Source: Ruminococcus sp.
Lineage (GTDB): Bacteria; Bacillota; Clostridia; Oscillospirales; Acutalibacteraceae
Assembly (NCBI GenBank): GCA_022510955.1
Contig: JAFLSM010000011.1
Location: 1 to 56,120 of the forward strand
DNA length: 56,120 nt
Direction: 5' to 3'
Shown: positions 44,827-53,081 of the stretch, piece after piece
Layout: each line of letters opens with the position of its first letter
Numbering within the stretch: the first letter of the stretch is position 1
Made by a program: the position numbers and the translations under genes
The notes under the pieces: model-generated
What the model was told of the DNA's origin: nothing
Databases searched by the model: none
Seen by the model: the letters and a program-made list of their open reading frames with translations, nothing else

Positions 44827-46221
44827 GTGACAAAGTATTCTCAAGCTGCTGCTAAAGCTGAAGAAATGAAAAAAGAGCTGCAACAAAAGGTTATTAATTT
44901 TGCAGAAAACTTCAAACAAAATCCGCAGGATATTGCAGAATATCTTAAATTCTCTTCTCAGTTTTATAACTACAACAGCAGAAACACTATGCTCATCCGT
45001 TCTCAAAATCCCGGTGCAAGATTCTGCAATAGTTTTAAGCAATATCAGAATATGGGCTTGCAAATCAAAAAAGGCGAACACGGAATGAAAATTCTTGTAC
45101 CAACGTATAAGACTTATCTTAAAATTGATGGCGGCCTTGTTGCTTTGTCAAATGCTACGCCTGAACAGAAAAAAGCCTATAAAGAAAATAAAACTGAAAG
45201 CACACAAAAGTTGTTTTTTAAAGTGGGGACAGTTTTTGACATATCTCAAACAAATTGCCCTGTTACAGATTATCCTAAATATCTTGATTTAGGATATAAA
45301 TCAGAGCAGCACGCTGAAATTTATGGAGTTCTAAAGTCTTATGCAGAAAACACTCTGAATTGCCCGGTTAATGAAAATGCTTTTAGTTCTGTAACCCTTA
45401 GAGGTTATTACTCTCCGGCAAACAATAGTATATCATTAAGCGGAAATTTTAAAGATACTACCAGGCTTAGTATTTTTTCTCATGAACTCGCCCACGCTGT
45501 GTTACATAATGATATGGAGCTTGAAAGGCCAACAGAACAAATGGAGTTTGAAGCTGATGCGACATCAATAATGATACAGCACTACTGTGGTATTGAAATA
45601 TCAGAAAGCAGATTGAGGCATATTTCTGATTGTTATAAGCAAATGCTTGCAAATCCCAATATACCAGATAAAGCAGTAACAGAATCACTTGACAGAGCGC
45701 ATCAAGCATATAAGCAAGTGGTAACTGCTGTTAATTCAGAATTAAATCCGGAGACACAGCAAAAGGAAGTACAGGGCAAACAAAAGCAAACACGAACGAA
45801 AAAACTTCTTGATTTGCTTTTAAGTACTGTACCTGAAAATCAAACAGCTTCTGATAATTTGCAAAGCATTAATAAATTTTATGATGATGTTGATTTACTT
45901 GCCAAATATGAAGAAAAGCACAATGTACCGAATGATGAAAGACTTACGGAGTGGTTTGGCGATTATGGCATGAATGTACCAAAGCAAAAAGCAACACCAC
46001 AAGCAGTTGAGCAAAGGTTGAAACACTTTAAAGGTCTTGAGGTAAATAATAATCAAACAACTTTACTTCAAACTAATCAAGTAAATAACACTCAGCCTCA
46101 GCATTTAGAACAGAACAGTTCTCAGCTCATACAAACTCAGACTTCCACGATGCCACAACAGCCTATATTACCCGGTCAGCTTCCTAATATGGGTATGGGC
46201 GGTATGAATTTCGGAATGTAA
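44827..46221 (+). CDS. ArdC-like antirestriction protein with zinc-metallopeptidase domain
   Basis: The N-terminal ~150 residues match the ArdC ssDNA-binding domain (FAENFKQNPQDIAEYLKFSSQFYNYNSRNTMLIRSQNP, then FCNSFKQYQNMGLQIKKGEHGMKI). The peptidase-like domain has HELAH at 219-223 (IFSHELAHAVLH). The C-terminal ~120 residues are Gln/Asn/Pro-rich and end in a Gly/Met-rich tail. ArdC proteins protect incoming single-stranded element DNA from host restriction. The start is GTG at 44827, directly after the preceding stop. The length is 464 aa. Confidence 0.85.
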   Translation: MTKYSQAAAKAEEMKKELQQKVINFAENFKQNPQDIAEYLKFSSQFYNYNSRNTMLIRSQNPGARFCNSFKQYQNMGLQIKKGEHGMKILVPTYKTYLKIDGGLVALSNATPEQKKAYKENKTESTQKLFFKVGTVFDISQTNCPVTDYPKYLDLGYKSEQHAEIYGVLKSYAENTLNCPVNENAFSSVTLRGYYSPANNSISLSGNFKDTTRLSIFSHELAHAVLHNDMELERPTEQMEFEADATSIMIQHYCGIEISESRLRHISDCYKQMLANPNIPDKAVTESLDRAHQAYKQVVTAVNSELNPETQQKEVQGKQKQTRTKKLLDLLLSTVPENQTASDNLQSINKFYDDVDLLAKYEEKHNVPNDERLTEWFGDYGMNVPKQKATPQAVEQRLKHFKGLEVNNNQTTLLQTNQVNNTQPQHLEQNSSQLIQTQTSTMPQQPILPGQLPNMGMGGMNFGM

Positions 46222-46229
46222 CATTTATT

Positions 46230-46254
46230 GACTGCAAATAAGCAGTCTTTTTTT
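46230..46254 (+). terminator. Terminator after the ArdC-like gene
   Basis: GACTGC-AAATAA-GCAGTC is followed by TTTTTTT. Palindrome site 2 begins 13 nt later, so parA needs its own promoter or readthrough. Confidence 0.9.
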
Positions 46255-46266
46255 ATTTTCAAAAAA

Positions 46267-46291
46267 CAAGTGTCCCTCGGAGGGACACTTG
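46267..46291. promoter_or_regulatory. 19-bp palindrome, site 2 (upstream of parA), extended arms
   Basis: The core GTGTCCCTC-G-GAGGGACAC is at 46270-46288. Here symmetry extends three bases further on each side (CAA.../...TTG), giving 12-bp arms. It lies 41 nt before the parA start, the usual place for a parS or autoregulatory operator. Confidence 0.78.
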
Positions 46292-46331
46292 TAAAATAAA
46301 AAATCAAAACAAATTACTGGGGGAAATTAAA

Positions 46332-47156
46332 ATGAAAGAAATGAAAACATCAAACGCCATTAAAATTGCAATCTACAATAAAAAAGGCGGTTGTGGAAAA
46401 ACAACTACAGCCGTCAATTTAGGAGCTGCATTAGCGTTGTTAGGTAAGCATGTATTGCTTGTAGATTTTGACCCACAGCGTTATCTCTCAAAGTGGTTCA
46501 ATCATGGAACGAACGATTTGTCTGATGGAAAACCTACAGCATCAGAACTAATATATAATTCAATCGCAGGAATTAATGTAGATTATAATTCCTATATTTG
46601 CCATAACGATAAGGAAAACTTTGACTTCATACCGACAACAAAACTTTTATCAGGTATGCTTGGATTTCTTGCTACACTTGAGAAAAGAACAAATCTTGTT
46701 GCTTCGATCTTTAAAGATGAATTTTTTAATAAATATGATTATATTATTTTTGATTGCCAAACCTCTCTTGATTTACTCGTTTCAAATGTTCTTTCAGCTT
46801 GTGACAAGTTACTTATCCCAGTAGAAGCAGATTTAAAATCTTATGATGCTGTGCCAGAACTGATTAATGATCTTATGCGAGAAAAGAATGATACTGATAT
46901 CAAAAAATATATTGTTGGCATGCTTGTAACAATATATCAGACAGGCACAAACCATTCAAATATAGTTTATAATGCCCTTAAGGACAGTTACGGTGACTTG
47001 GTTTTTGATACATATATTTCAAAGAGAACTGAAGCTCAAAATGCTTACGGATTTCATCACAGTAGTGTTTCCGACCCTAAATCTGTTGTCGGTGCTCAAT
47101 ACATTGAAGTAGCACATAAGGTATTGGAGGTGTGCGGTAATGAAAAAAATGTTTGA
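46332..47156 (+). CDS. parA: ParA-family partition ATPase
   Basis: This Walker-type DNA-partition ATPase has a deviant Walker A at KKGGCGKTTT (17-26), followed by VDFDPQR and YDYIIFDCQTS as the later Walker motifs. The 274-aa length is typical of chromosomal or ICE ParA/Soj without a DNA-binding extension. GGGGGA lies 7 nt before the ATG. It overlaps parB by 17 nt. It would stabilise the excised or replicating form of the element. Confidence 0.93.
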   Translation: MKEMKTSNAIKIAIYNKKGGCGKTTTAVNLGAALALLGKHVLLVDFDPQRYLSKWFNHGTNDLSDGKPTASELIYNSIAGINVDYNSYICHNDKENFDFIPTTKLLSGMLGFLATLEKRTNLVASIFKDEFFNKYDYIIFDCQTSLDLLVSNVLSACDKLLIPVEADLKSYDAVPELINDLMREKNDTDIKKYIVGMLVTIYQTGTNHSNIVYNALKDSYGDLVFDTYISKRTEAQNAYGFHHSSVSDPKSVVGAQYIEVAHKVLEVCGNEKNV

Positions 47157-48339
47157 TGTTAAACCTCAAGTCTTAAAAACACCGGAACAAGCATATTCAG
47201 AGTTGCTCGGCAACAGCTCTGAAAATCAAATTGTCGATATAAAAATTGACTTAATTGATACTATTGATGACCAGCCACATAAGATACACACAGATACAGT
47301 TCAGCGTATTGCTGAATCAATGAAAATCTACGGACAGCTTGAGCCGGCAACTGTCGTACCAAAGAAAAATGGAAGATTTGATTTGCTTGCCGGCAGACAC
47401 AGACGGTTAGCTTGTATTGAAAACGGTTTTGATACCTTAAAATGTATTATACGCAAAGAGGATAACCCTGACAAACAGCGTTTAATTTTGCTTGCAACAA
47501 ATAATGACCGAAATACGGATTATTCACCCTCTGAGCTTGCATATTCATATCTTGAGCAAATGGAACTGCTCAAAAAGCTTGGCAGTAAGGCAACTGCATC
47601 ACAAATTGCTGAAGGAAATAATACAAACCGAAAAACGGTACATAAATATATTCAGCTTACTAAACTTATCAAACCTCTGATGTCAAGGGTTGACAGTGGC
47701 GCAATTACTGTCGGCGCAGGTTATGAGCTTGCTTTCCTTACAACACAACAGCAAACAAATCTTATTAACTTTTTGCTAAATCACAGTGATTGCCATATTA
47801 CAAAAGATATTGCAAGAGAAATTCGTGACAATCCTGATAATATATACGGTATCTTTTTCAAAGCTAAAGATGACGTTACTTCTGAAACTGAACAAGTAGT
47901 GTCATCAACAGATGCTGAAAACATTGATGATACAGAAGAACAAAACAGTTCCACCCCATCTAACAAAGAAGATAATAACAACTCATCTGCTGAACCTAAG
48001 AAGGAATATACTGACATCTCTTCCCTATCTCCAGGATTAAAAGACAAACTATGTAATATAATCATTTATCAAACAAGAATTGATAAAGAAATTGTATATG
48101 GTTTTTTTACTCCGCAGGATACAAATAAATACCTTAAAGAGCTTAGCAAAGGACGTTTTGGTATATCTGACGGTAAATATATTTATTCAATAACTCCAAA
48201 ACAAATAGAAATACTAATTGACGGAAAAAAATATATTTTGTCTTTCAGTTCGGTAGATACTTTAATAAGAGAGTATTTGAGAAAGTACTATACTCCAAAA
48301 AAGCTTGCTACCTTATATGAAAGTAATGAGGAGGCATAA
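47140..48339 (+). CDS. parB: ParB-family partition protein
   Basis: The ParB N-terminal CTPase-type fold has QPHKIH, the GQLEPATVV box and the arginine patch AGRHRRLA (84-91). The helix-turn-helix domain (about 148-172, TASQIAEGNNTNRKTVHKYIQL) would recognise a palindromic site. An acidic Ser/Asn linker (about 240-285) leads to an unassigned C-terminal domain (about 290-395) that differs from the short dimerisation domain of standard ParB. GGAGG precedes the ATG. The six palindromes in the element are its natural candidate targets. Confidence 0.9.
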   Translation: MKKMFDVKPQVLKTPEQAYSELLGNSSENQIVDIKIDLIDTIDDQPHKIHTDTVQRIAESMKIYGQLEPATVVPKKNGRFDLLAGRHRRLACIENGFDTLKCIIRKEDNPDKQRLILLATNNDRNTDYSPSELAYSYLEQMELLKKLGSKATASQIAEGNNTNRKTVHKYIQLTKLIKPLMSRVDSGAITVGAGYELAFLTTQQQTNLINFLLNHSDCHITKDIAREIRDNPDNIYGIFFKAKDDVTSETEQVVSSTDAENIDDTEEQNSSTPSNKEDNNNSSAEPKKEYTDISSLSPGLKDKLCNIIIYQTRIDKEIVYGFFTPQDTNKYLKELSKGRFGISDGKYIYSITPKQIEILIDGKKYILSFSSVDTLIREYLRKYYTPKKLATLYESNEEA

Positions 48340-48342
48340 AAA

Positions 48343-48465
48343 CAAAAAATAGCTTAATCCGAGTATCCTCTGGTACTCGTTTTGATACTGTGCCGTTGCA
48401 GTCAATGACTGTGACGGCACAATTATATTATGTGTCCCTCGGAGGGACAGAAAAGGATTAAATTC
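48343..48465 (+). repeat. Structured leader repeat, copy 1
   Basis: This ~123-bp leader is repeated at 49210-49332. It has a hairpin CGAGTA/TACTCG followed by TTTT (terminator-like, 48360-48383), a perfect second hairpin with GTGCCGT/ACGGCAC and CAGTC/GACTG (48390-48420), then TATATTATG and the palindrome. Together these look like an end-of-parB terminator plus the control region of the next gene. Confidence 0.75.
48432..48450. promoter_or_regulatory. 19-bp palindrome, site 3
   Basis: GTGTCCCTC-G-GAGGGACAG has a single mismatch at the last base. It lies directly before the AAAAGGA ribosome binding site of the 48466 lipoprotein gene. Confidence 0.7.
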
Positions 48466-49158
48466 ATGAAAAAATATATTAGTTTTATTTTATTAGCAGC
48501 TTTCCTGCTATCTGCTATTTGCCTTACAGGTTGTGATTGGATAGATAGTCTAACTATATCTTCTGATGATGAAAACGAAGATGTTAAACTCACATTTGAA
48601 GCTATGCTCTATGATAATCAGGGCAATAATTATGTAACATTTAAAGGGAATTCATTTAACATAACACCAAATAAACAGAAACAATGGGGTTATGACACAA
48701 ACGGAAGTTGGATAAGTTGGTACGAAACAAGTTCTGTCGTATCTATTGATATTGACGGTCATCCGGTAGATACTTGTGGTAGTACTGTACTATTCAAGGA
48801 TTCAAGAATTGAAATCAAACCTCTAACTGTTGACATCGGTATTCTGGATAGCTCAGATGAATCAGGTTATACAGCTAACATAAATGACTCCGTGTTGAAG
48901 AATTATTTTGCTTTAACTAATTGGTGGTTTGACACACATGAAAAAGGTCAAGGTAAAAGCCGAATTATATTGATTCAATCACAAGACGGATATAATATCG
49001 GAGTTGTTGAAGGTGCAGAGGTTTACTGGGAAGTTTCCGAAAATCTACCCAAAACAACGCTTCTCAAGATTGATGATAAACCATTGTACATACATCGTTG
49101 TAACTTTACAATCATTGATACAGCTCTGTTCAATAATGTAGTTATGCCTACAGAATAA
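48466..49158 (+). CDS. Lipoprotein of unknown function
   Basis: The signal peptide ends with the lipobox LTGC (Cys23), giving a surface lipoprotein of 230 aa. The mature part has no recognised domain. It reads as a beta-rich fold with Trp-rich segments (NKQKQWGYDTNGSWISWYE; YFALTNWWFDTHEKGQGKSRI). AAAAGGA lies 8 nt before the ATG at 48466; an in-frame ATG at 48430 lies inside the operator and lacks a ribosome binding site. It is the first of several exported products of the element. Confidence 0.8.
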   Translation: MKKYISFILLAAFLLSAICLTGCDWIDSLTISSDDENEDVKLTFEAMLYDNQGNNYVTFKGNSFNITPNKQKQWGYDTNGSWISWYETSSVVSIDIDGHPVDTCGSTVLFKDSRIEIKPLTVDIGILDSSDESGYTANINDSVLKNYFALTNWWFDTHEKGQGKSRIILIQSQDGYNIGVVEGAEVYWEVSENLPKTTLLKIDDKPLYIHRCNFTIIDTALFNNVVMPTE

Positions 49159-49209
49159 AAATCAAGTAAAGGAGAGCTGTAATCAGAAATCGAAGAAGTT
49201 AACTAATAT

Positions 49210-49332
49210 GAAAAATAGCTTAATTCGAGTATCCCCCGGTACTCGTTTTGATACCGTGCCGTTGCAGTCAATGACTGTGACGGCACAAATTATATTATGT
49301 GTCCCACGAAGGAACAGGAAAGGACTAAAATT
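49210..49332 (+). repeat. Structured leader repeat, copy 2
   Basis: This is nearly identical to the leader at 48343-48465. The second hairpin (GTGCCGT...ACGGCAC with inner CAGTC/GACTG) is unchanged and the first keeps its stem. Differences concentrate in the palindrome region at the end. A recent tandem duplication of a control region, perhaps with the gene start, is the simplest explanation. Confidence 0.75.
49299..49317. promoter_or_regulatory. Degenerate palindrome, site 4
   Basis: GTGTCCCACGAAGGAACAG matches the consensus at 15 of 19 positions. Three changes relative to copy 1 of the same leader all weaken the dyad, so binding may be reduced or lost here. Confidence 0.5.
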
Positions 49333-49938
49333 ATGAAAAAATTTATAGCAATTTTAATGGCAATAATGATTGTAATAATGTCAATAAGCTCTGCATCAGC
49401 AGCGGTCGTAAGCACAGCAGATGAAATAAGTGCCAGTATAAAAGTCGGTGATGTAGACGGAAGCGGTAAGATTACTATTGATGATGCAACCGCACTTCAG
49501 AAGTATCTTGCAAATATATCAAACAAAACTTTTTACAAGTCAAAAGCCGATTATAACTATGACGGAAAAATAAGCATTGATGATGTATCAATGCTTCAAA
49601 AAAGCCTTGCAGATATGATTGTTGAATACAGCAATGGCTATTATGAAGTTGATAGAAAAAATAAAAAATGTAATTTAATAAACTATCACGGTACAAGCTC
49701 AAGTGTTACCATTCCATCAACTGTTAATGGTTGCAATGTAACAGAAATTATGTCTTACTCATTTCAAAACAACTCAAGTATTGTAACTATTACAGTACCA
49801 AACACAGTGATTAAAATTAATGATTATGCTTTTTATAACTGCAAAAATCTAACAAAAATGATTTATAAAAACAAAAATATGAAGTGGGGCTATTCTTTCG
49901 TTGAATGTCCTAAATTTCAAAGTATGACATTAGGGTGA
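49333..49938 (+). CDS. Secreted protein with dockerin-type repeats and BspA-like leucine-rich repeats
   Basis: A signal peptide (1-23, ending ASA) is followed by a dockerin type I-like pair of calcium-binding repeats at about 39-60 (GDVDGSGKITIDDATALQKYLA) and 72-93 (ADYNYDGKISIDDVSMLQKSLA). BspA-type LRR_5 repeats follow (about 125-200: SSVTIPSTVNGCNVTEIMSYSFQNNSSIVTITVPNTVIKINDYAFYNC). Dockerins dock to cohesins on cellulosome-type scaffolds. The length is 201 aa; AAAGGA precedes the ATG at 49333. Presence on a mobile element is unusual. Confidence 0.85.
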   Translation: MKKFIAILMAIMIVIMSISSASAAVVSTADEISASIKVGDVDGSGKITIDDATALQKYLANISNKTFYKSKADYNYDGKISIDDVSMLQKSLADMIVEYSNGYYEVDRKNKKCNLINYHGTSSSVTIPSTVNGCNVTEIMSYSFQNNSSIVTITVPNTVIKINDYAFYNCKNLTKMIYKNKNMKWGYSFVECPKFQSMTLG

Positions 49939-49942
49939 TACT

Positions 49943-50026
49943 ATGGGATTCATTATTGGAGTATTTGTAGGTGCATTTTTAGGAGTTTTAATCATGACGT
50001 TTTTTTATGCAGCTACAAGAAAGTAA
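49943..50026 (+). CDS. DUF3789-like 27-aa membrane micropeptide
   Basis: The ORF MGFIIGVFVGAFLGVLIMTFFYAATRK is a single glycine-rich membrane helix with a basic tail. It resembles the DUF3789 micropeptides (GFIIGLFVGGFIGVF...) common on Firmicutes conjugative elements, whose function is unknown. It begins 4 nt after the preceding stop codon with GGTGA just upstream, so translation is probably coupled. Confidence 0.7.
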   Translation: MGFIIGVFVGAFLGVLIMTFFYAATRK

Positions 50027-50081
50027 TATTAAAATAGACAACAACTACTTATTCGAGTATGTTTTCATATTTTTTCCTTTT

Positions 50082-50106
50082 GTGAGAGGGATAAAATCCC
50101 TCTCAC
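50082..50106 (+). other. Stem-loop upstream of the sortase gene
   Basis: GTGAGAGGGAT-AAA-ATCCCTCTCAC is an 11-bp stem without a T-run, 24 nt before palindrome site 5. The role is unknown; it may protect the mRNA end left by the upstream genes. Confidence 0.5.
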
Positions 50107-50129
50107 CCCTAACGGGAAATATAGAACAA

Positions 50130-50148
50130 GTGTCCCTCGGAGGGACAG
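50130..50148. promoter_or_regulatory. 19-bp palindrome, site 5
   Basis: GTGTCCCTC-G-GAGGGACAG ends 11 nt before the sortase ATG. Its GGAGG half lies in the ribosome binding region, so a bound protein or RNA hairpin could block both transcription and translation. Confidence 0.7.
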
Positions 50149-50159
50149 ATAGGATGCTT

Positions 50160-50999
50160 ATGACTAAAAAATCATTTCGTATTTTAATGATTATTTTAAT
50201 AATCATAACGCTCGTAGCGATTGGATTAATTGTTTATCCTACAATTTCAAAAATTGTTACTACACAGCAAGCAGTTGATGAAACAGAAAGTTTTGATGAA
50301 CAGGTTCAAAATATAATTGATATTTCCAATGACGGCAACACGGAAGATAATTTATCAGAACAAACATCAAAACTATTTGAATCAGCATATAATCAAGGTT
50401 TGATTGACAGTGAGGGCTACGCAATTAATAGTTCCGGCGTTCGTACATCAGATTATCCGGTATATTTCAAACAGAATCTTGACAGATTGTATCAGGATAG
50501 CATCGTTTATAACAACAGTCTAATTAAAACTCAGCAAGAACAGCTTAACGAAAATTCATATACTAATACAGCAATTAAATTATCTGATTATGGTATATAC
50601 AATAATCAATATGGTTATGTATCTGCACCGTCAATAAATCTGCAACTGCCAATATATCTTGGTGCGAATGACAATTCTATGAACTACGGTGCTGCACATC
50701 TTTGTTATACATCATTGCCTATAATTGATGATAGCTGCAATACGACAAACACAGTTCTTGCAGCTCACACAGATTATATTGGCCGTGTATTTTTTGATAA
50801 CATCAAAAATCTAAGTATCGGTGATAATGTAACTGTTACAAATTTTTGGAACACCATTCATTATAAGGTAATTTCAAAGGGCGTTTACAAACCCAATGAT
50901 TCCAAAGCAATTTACTTGTCAGAAGAAGAAAATCTGCTGACACTCATTACCTGCACAAACAACGGAGCTGAACGCTATATAGTTGTTTGTAAAGCATAA
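50160..50999 (+). CDS. Membrane-anchored sortase
   Basis: An N-terminal signal-anchor helix (5-28) and a Ser/Gln-rich stalk lead to the sortase beta barrel (about 135-278). The catalytic residues are visible: His203 (LAAHTDY), Cys265 (TLITCT) and Arg272 (ERYIVV). Sequence after the His (FFDNIKNLSIGDNVTV) resembles class C/D/E sortases, but HTDY replaces the usual HR/HN. Sortases attach LPxTG-type proteins to the wall or pili. No LPxTG substrate is seen in the visible part. The start at 50160 has AGG 6 nt upstream. Confidence 0.85.
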   Translation: MTKKSFRILMIILIIITLVAIGLIVYPTISKIVTTQQAVDETESFDEQVQNIIDISNDGNTEDNLSEQTSKLFESAYNQGLIDSEGYAINSSGVRTSDYPVYFKQNLDRLYQDSIVYNNSLIKTQQEQLNENSYTNTAIKLSDYGIYNNQYGYVSAPSINLQLPIYLGANDNSMNYGAAHLCYTSLPIIDDSCNTTNTVLAAHTDYIGRVFFDNIKNLSIGDNVTVTNFWNTIHYKVISKGVYKPNDSKAIYLSEEENLLTLITCTNNGAERYIVVCKA

Positions 51000-51015
51000 A
51001 GAAAGGACATTAAAT

Positions 51016-51414
51016 ATGCCAAAAAGAAAAATATCAACTGTAAATCCAATATTTGGCCGAAGACTAAAACAATTTCGTGTAATCTGCGGTCTGACACAAG
51101 AACAAGTCGCATCTGCTCTTAATATCGAAAGAACAACATACACAAAGTACGAAACAGGTGTTTCTGAACCGTCGATTGATTTACTGGGTCGGATTGTCTC
51201 TATTTTAGGTACTGATTTTAATTCTGTACTCGGTGAAAAGGATATGTTAGAGGGCAGTATATATGATACTAAAATGCCTATGTTCAATCTTACAAAAGCT
51301 GAACAGAATGTTGTTATAGCTTTTCGCTCATTCTCAGATGTTGAAAAAAACTTGATTAATAATAAAGTCACAGAGATTTTGGAAGATAGGAGCAGAAAAT
51401 TAATGAGTAGTTAA
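51016..51414 (+). CDS. XRE-family transcriptional regulator
   Basis: A Cro/CI-type helix-turn-helix occupies about residues 13-68 (FGRRLKQFRVICGLTQEQVASALNIERTTYTKYETGVSEPS). A C-terminal helical region of about 60 residues follows. The length is 132 aa. AAAGGA lies 8 nt before the ATG. It follows the sortase gene by 16 nt in the same unit. It is the second candidate, after ParB, for binding the element's palindromes. Confidence 0.9.
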   Translation: MPKRKISTVNPIFGRRLKQFRVICGLTQEQVASALNIERTTYTKYETGVSEPSIDLLGRIVSILGTDFNSVLGEKDMLEGSIYDTKMPMFNLTKAEQNVVIAFRSFSDVEKNLINNKVTEILEDRSRKLMSS

Positions 51415-51441
51415 TTACAGAGAATATTATAGGGAGATATT

Positions 51442-52194
51442 ATGATGAACGTAAAATTAATGAAATTTGATATTAATAATATTATTAAGGCGGAAAATGA
51501 ATGTATAAAACATAAAATAAAGAAATTGCGGTTAAATCTATTTTATCGTTTGTTTTTGTTGATAATATGCTTAAGTCTTTTGTTTGTTACTCCTTTTTTA
51601 GTTGATGACATATTACAAAAAAGAAATTTTTACCAAGAAATTATGGGGCAATTTATTTTTACAGTTTGTTATATTGTTGTTTTATGTGCTGGATTTTATA
51701 ACCTGTGGAATACAATAAAGATATTCAGACAAATTTACATTTTGAATAAAGATTCAGAACTTCTTAACAGTAGTGATAGTAGAAAAGTATGCGACATAAT
51801 ATTCAAATCTGAAAATCAAAAAAACAAATCGGACATTCTTTTTAATATACTCTATAATTCTGACAAAATTTTAAGTTTAAAATTCTTTAATTCAGACAAA
51901 CCAAATCTTGAAATGGAGTACGTTGATGAAGCGCACATCGTACATAAGGAATTAATAAATATATATACGAAAATAATAAGAACTGATATATCTGATATTA
52001 TCATTGACTTATACAACGAAGTTGTTTTCTACCCTTATGATTCTGAATTTCCAAGTGTTGTTAGTTTTCAAGTACAATTCAGCAGCGAAAATCAAAATAG
52101 TATAATTACTGATAAAACTGATACAGAAGTTCAAAAAACACGAAAATACTTGACTGGAGAGGAATTTACCGAGAAAGAATTTCTTGAAAGATGA
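51442..52194 (+). CDS. Two-helix membrane protein of unknown function
   Basis: This 250-aa protein has two membrane helices (about 33-55 and 68-90) after a charged N-terminus, and a cytosolic domain of ~150 residues with no recognised family. The composition is very AT-rich (Asn, Lys, Ile). GGGAGA precedes two adjacent ATG codons. It lies between the XRE regulator and a leucine-rich-repeat protein in one direction and is probably co-transcribed. Confidence 0.7.
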   Translation: MMNVKLMKFDINNIIKAENECIKHKIKKLRLNLFYRLFLLIICLSLLFVTPFLVDDILQKRNFYQEIMGQFIFTVCYIVVLCAGFYNLWNTIKIFRQIYILNKDSELLNSSDSRKVCDIIFKSENQKNKSDILFNILYNSDKILSLKFFNSDKPNLEMEYVDEAHIVHKELINIYTKIIRTDISDIIIDLYNEVVFYPYDSEFPSVVSFQVQFSSENQNSIITDKTDTEVQKTRKYLTGEEFTEKEFLER

Positions 52195-52216
52195 AATAAA
52201 AAGGAAGGGATAAACC

Positions 52217-53071
52217 ATGACAGAATACGATATACAAGAAATCACATTTAAAATAGAGAGAAAATATTTTACTTCACTTAGCGATAGTGATTTAAACTTC
52301 ATCACAAAGGCAGTTCATTTTTATTATGAAAACACCAAAATGCAATTTATAGATAATAAAATAATTGAAACACATTTATATACTTTTGAATTAAAGAAAA
52401 ACAAAACACTCGAAATAATCAAAGCACATATACCAAGATCTTCTGGTTATAAAAAAATACATATTCCATCTAAGTTTAACAAATATAGGATAACAAGTAT
52501 AGGTGTTGGTGCTTTTAGACATTGTGATGTGTCAGAAATATTTATACCTGATACTATCACGGAAATCAAGGCAGCTGCATTTGAGTATTCTAATATTATA
52601 AGGATAAAGTTGCCAAATAAACTTAAATCTATAAATGCCTCAACTTTTTTTTGTTGCGATAAGCTCGTGTCAATAAAAATCCCTGAAGGTGTTACTGCTA
52701 TAGGAAATGAGGCTTTTAAAGATTGCGATATATTAAAAAAATTAATTTTACCACTGAGTTTGAAAAAAATAGGCAGCAAAGCCTTTTCCCATTGTAGTAA
52801 TTTTGAAAAATTTGTAATTCCGGATGGTGTTAATTATATTGGTTTTGATGCTTTTGAGTACTGTCATAATTTAAAAACTTTAATTCTCCCAGAGGGTTTA
52901 ACCGAATTAAATGATATTTTCGGCTATCCACCTCATATAAGTGAGATAACAATTCCAGATAGCGTAAAAAAAATAAAATGGTTACCTTATAGCATTATAA
53001 TAAAATGCCACAAAAAAAGCTATGCTCACAAGTATGCTAAAAGGAGGTTTCGAAAATACGAATTAATATAA
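52217..53071 (+). CDS. Cytosolic BspA-like leucine-rich-repeat protein
   Basis: This 284-aa protein has at least six LRR_5/BspA-type repeats at about 85-265, each following the pattern I-P-x-x-hydrophobic-x-x-I-x-x-x-A-F-x-x-C (for example ITSIGVGAFRHCDVSEIFIPDTITEIKAAAFEYSN). There is no signal peptide, so it seems intracellular, unlike most BspA-like proteins. The N-terminal ~80 residues are unassigned. GGAAGG precedes the ATG. LRR proteins of this kind usually mediate protein binding. Confidence 0.8.
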   Translation: MTEYDIQEITFKIERKYFTSLSDSDLNFITKAVHFYYENTKMQFIDNKIIETHLYTFELKKNKTLEIIKAHIPRSSGYKKIHIPSKFNKYRITSIGVGAFRHCDVSEIFIPDTITEIKAAAFEYSNIIRIKLPNKLKSINASTFFCCDKLVSIKIPEGVTAIGNEAFKDCDILKKLILPLSLKKIGSKAFSHCSNFEKFVIPDGVNYIGFDAFEYCHNLKTLILPEGLTELNDIFGYPPHISEITIPDSVKKIKWLPYSIIIKCHKKSYAHKYAKRRFRKYELI

Positions 53072-53081
53072 TATTCAACAA

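Noticed and set aside
51016..52194. Toxin-antitoxin pair (XRE protein plus downstream membrane protein)
   Set aside because: The 250-aa partner is too long and lacks any toxin motif, and the gap and order do not resemble known pairs.
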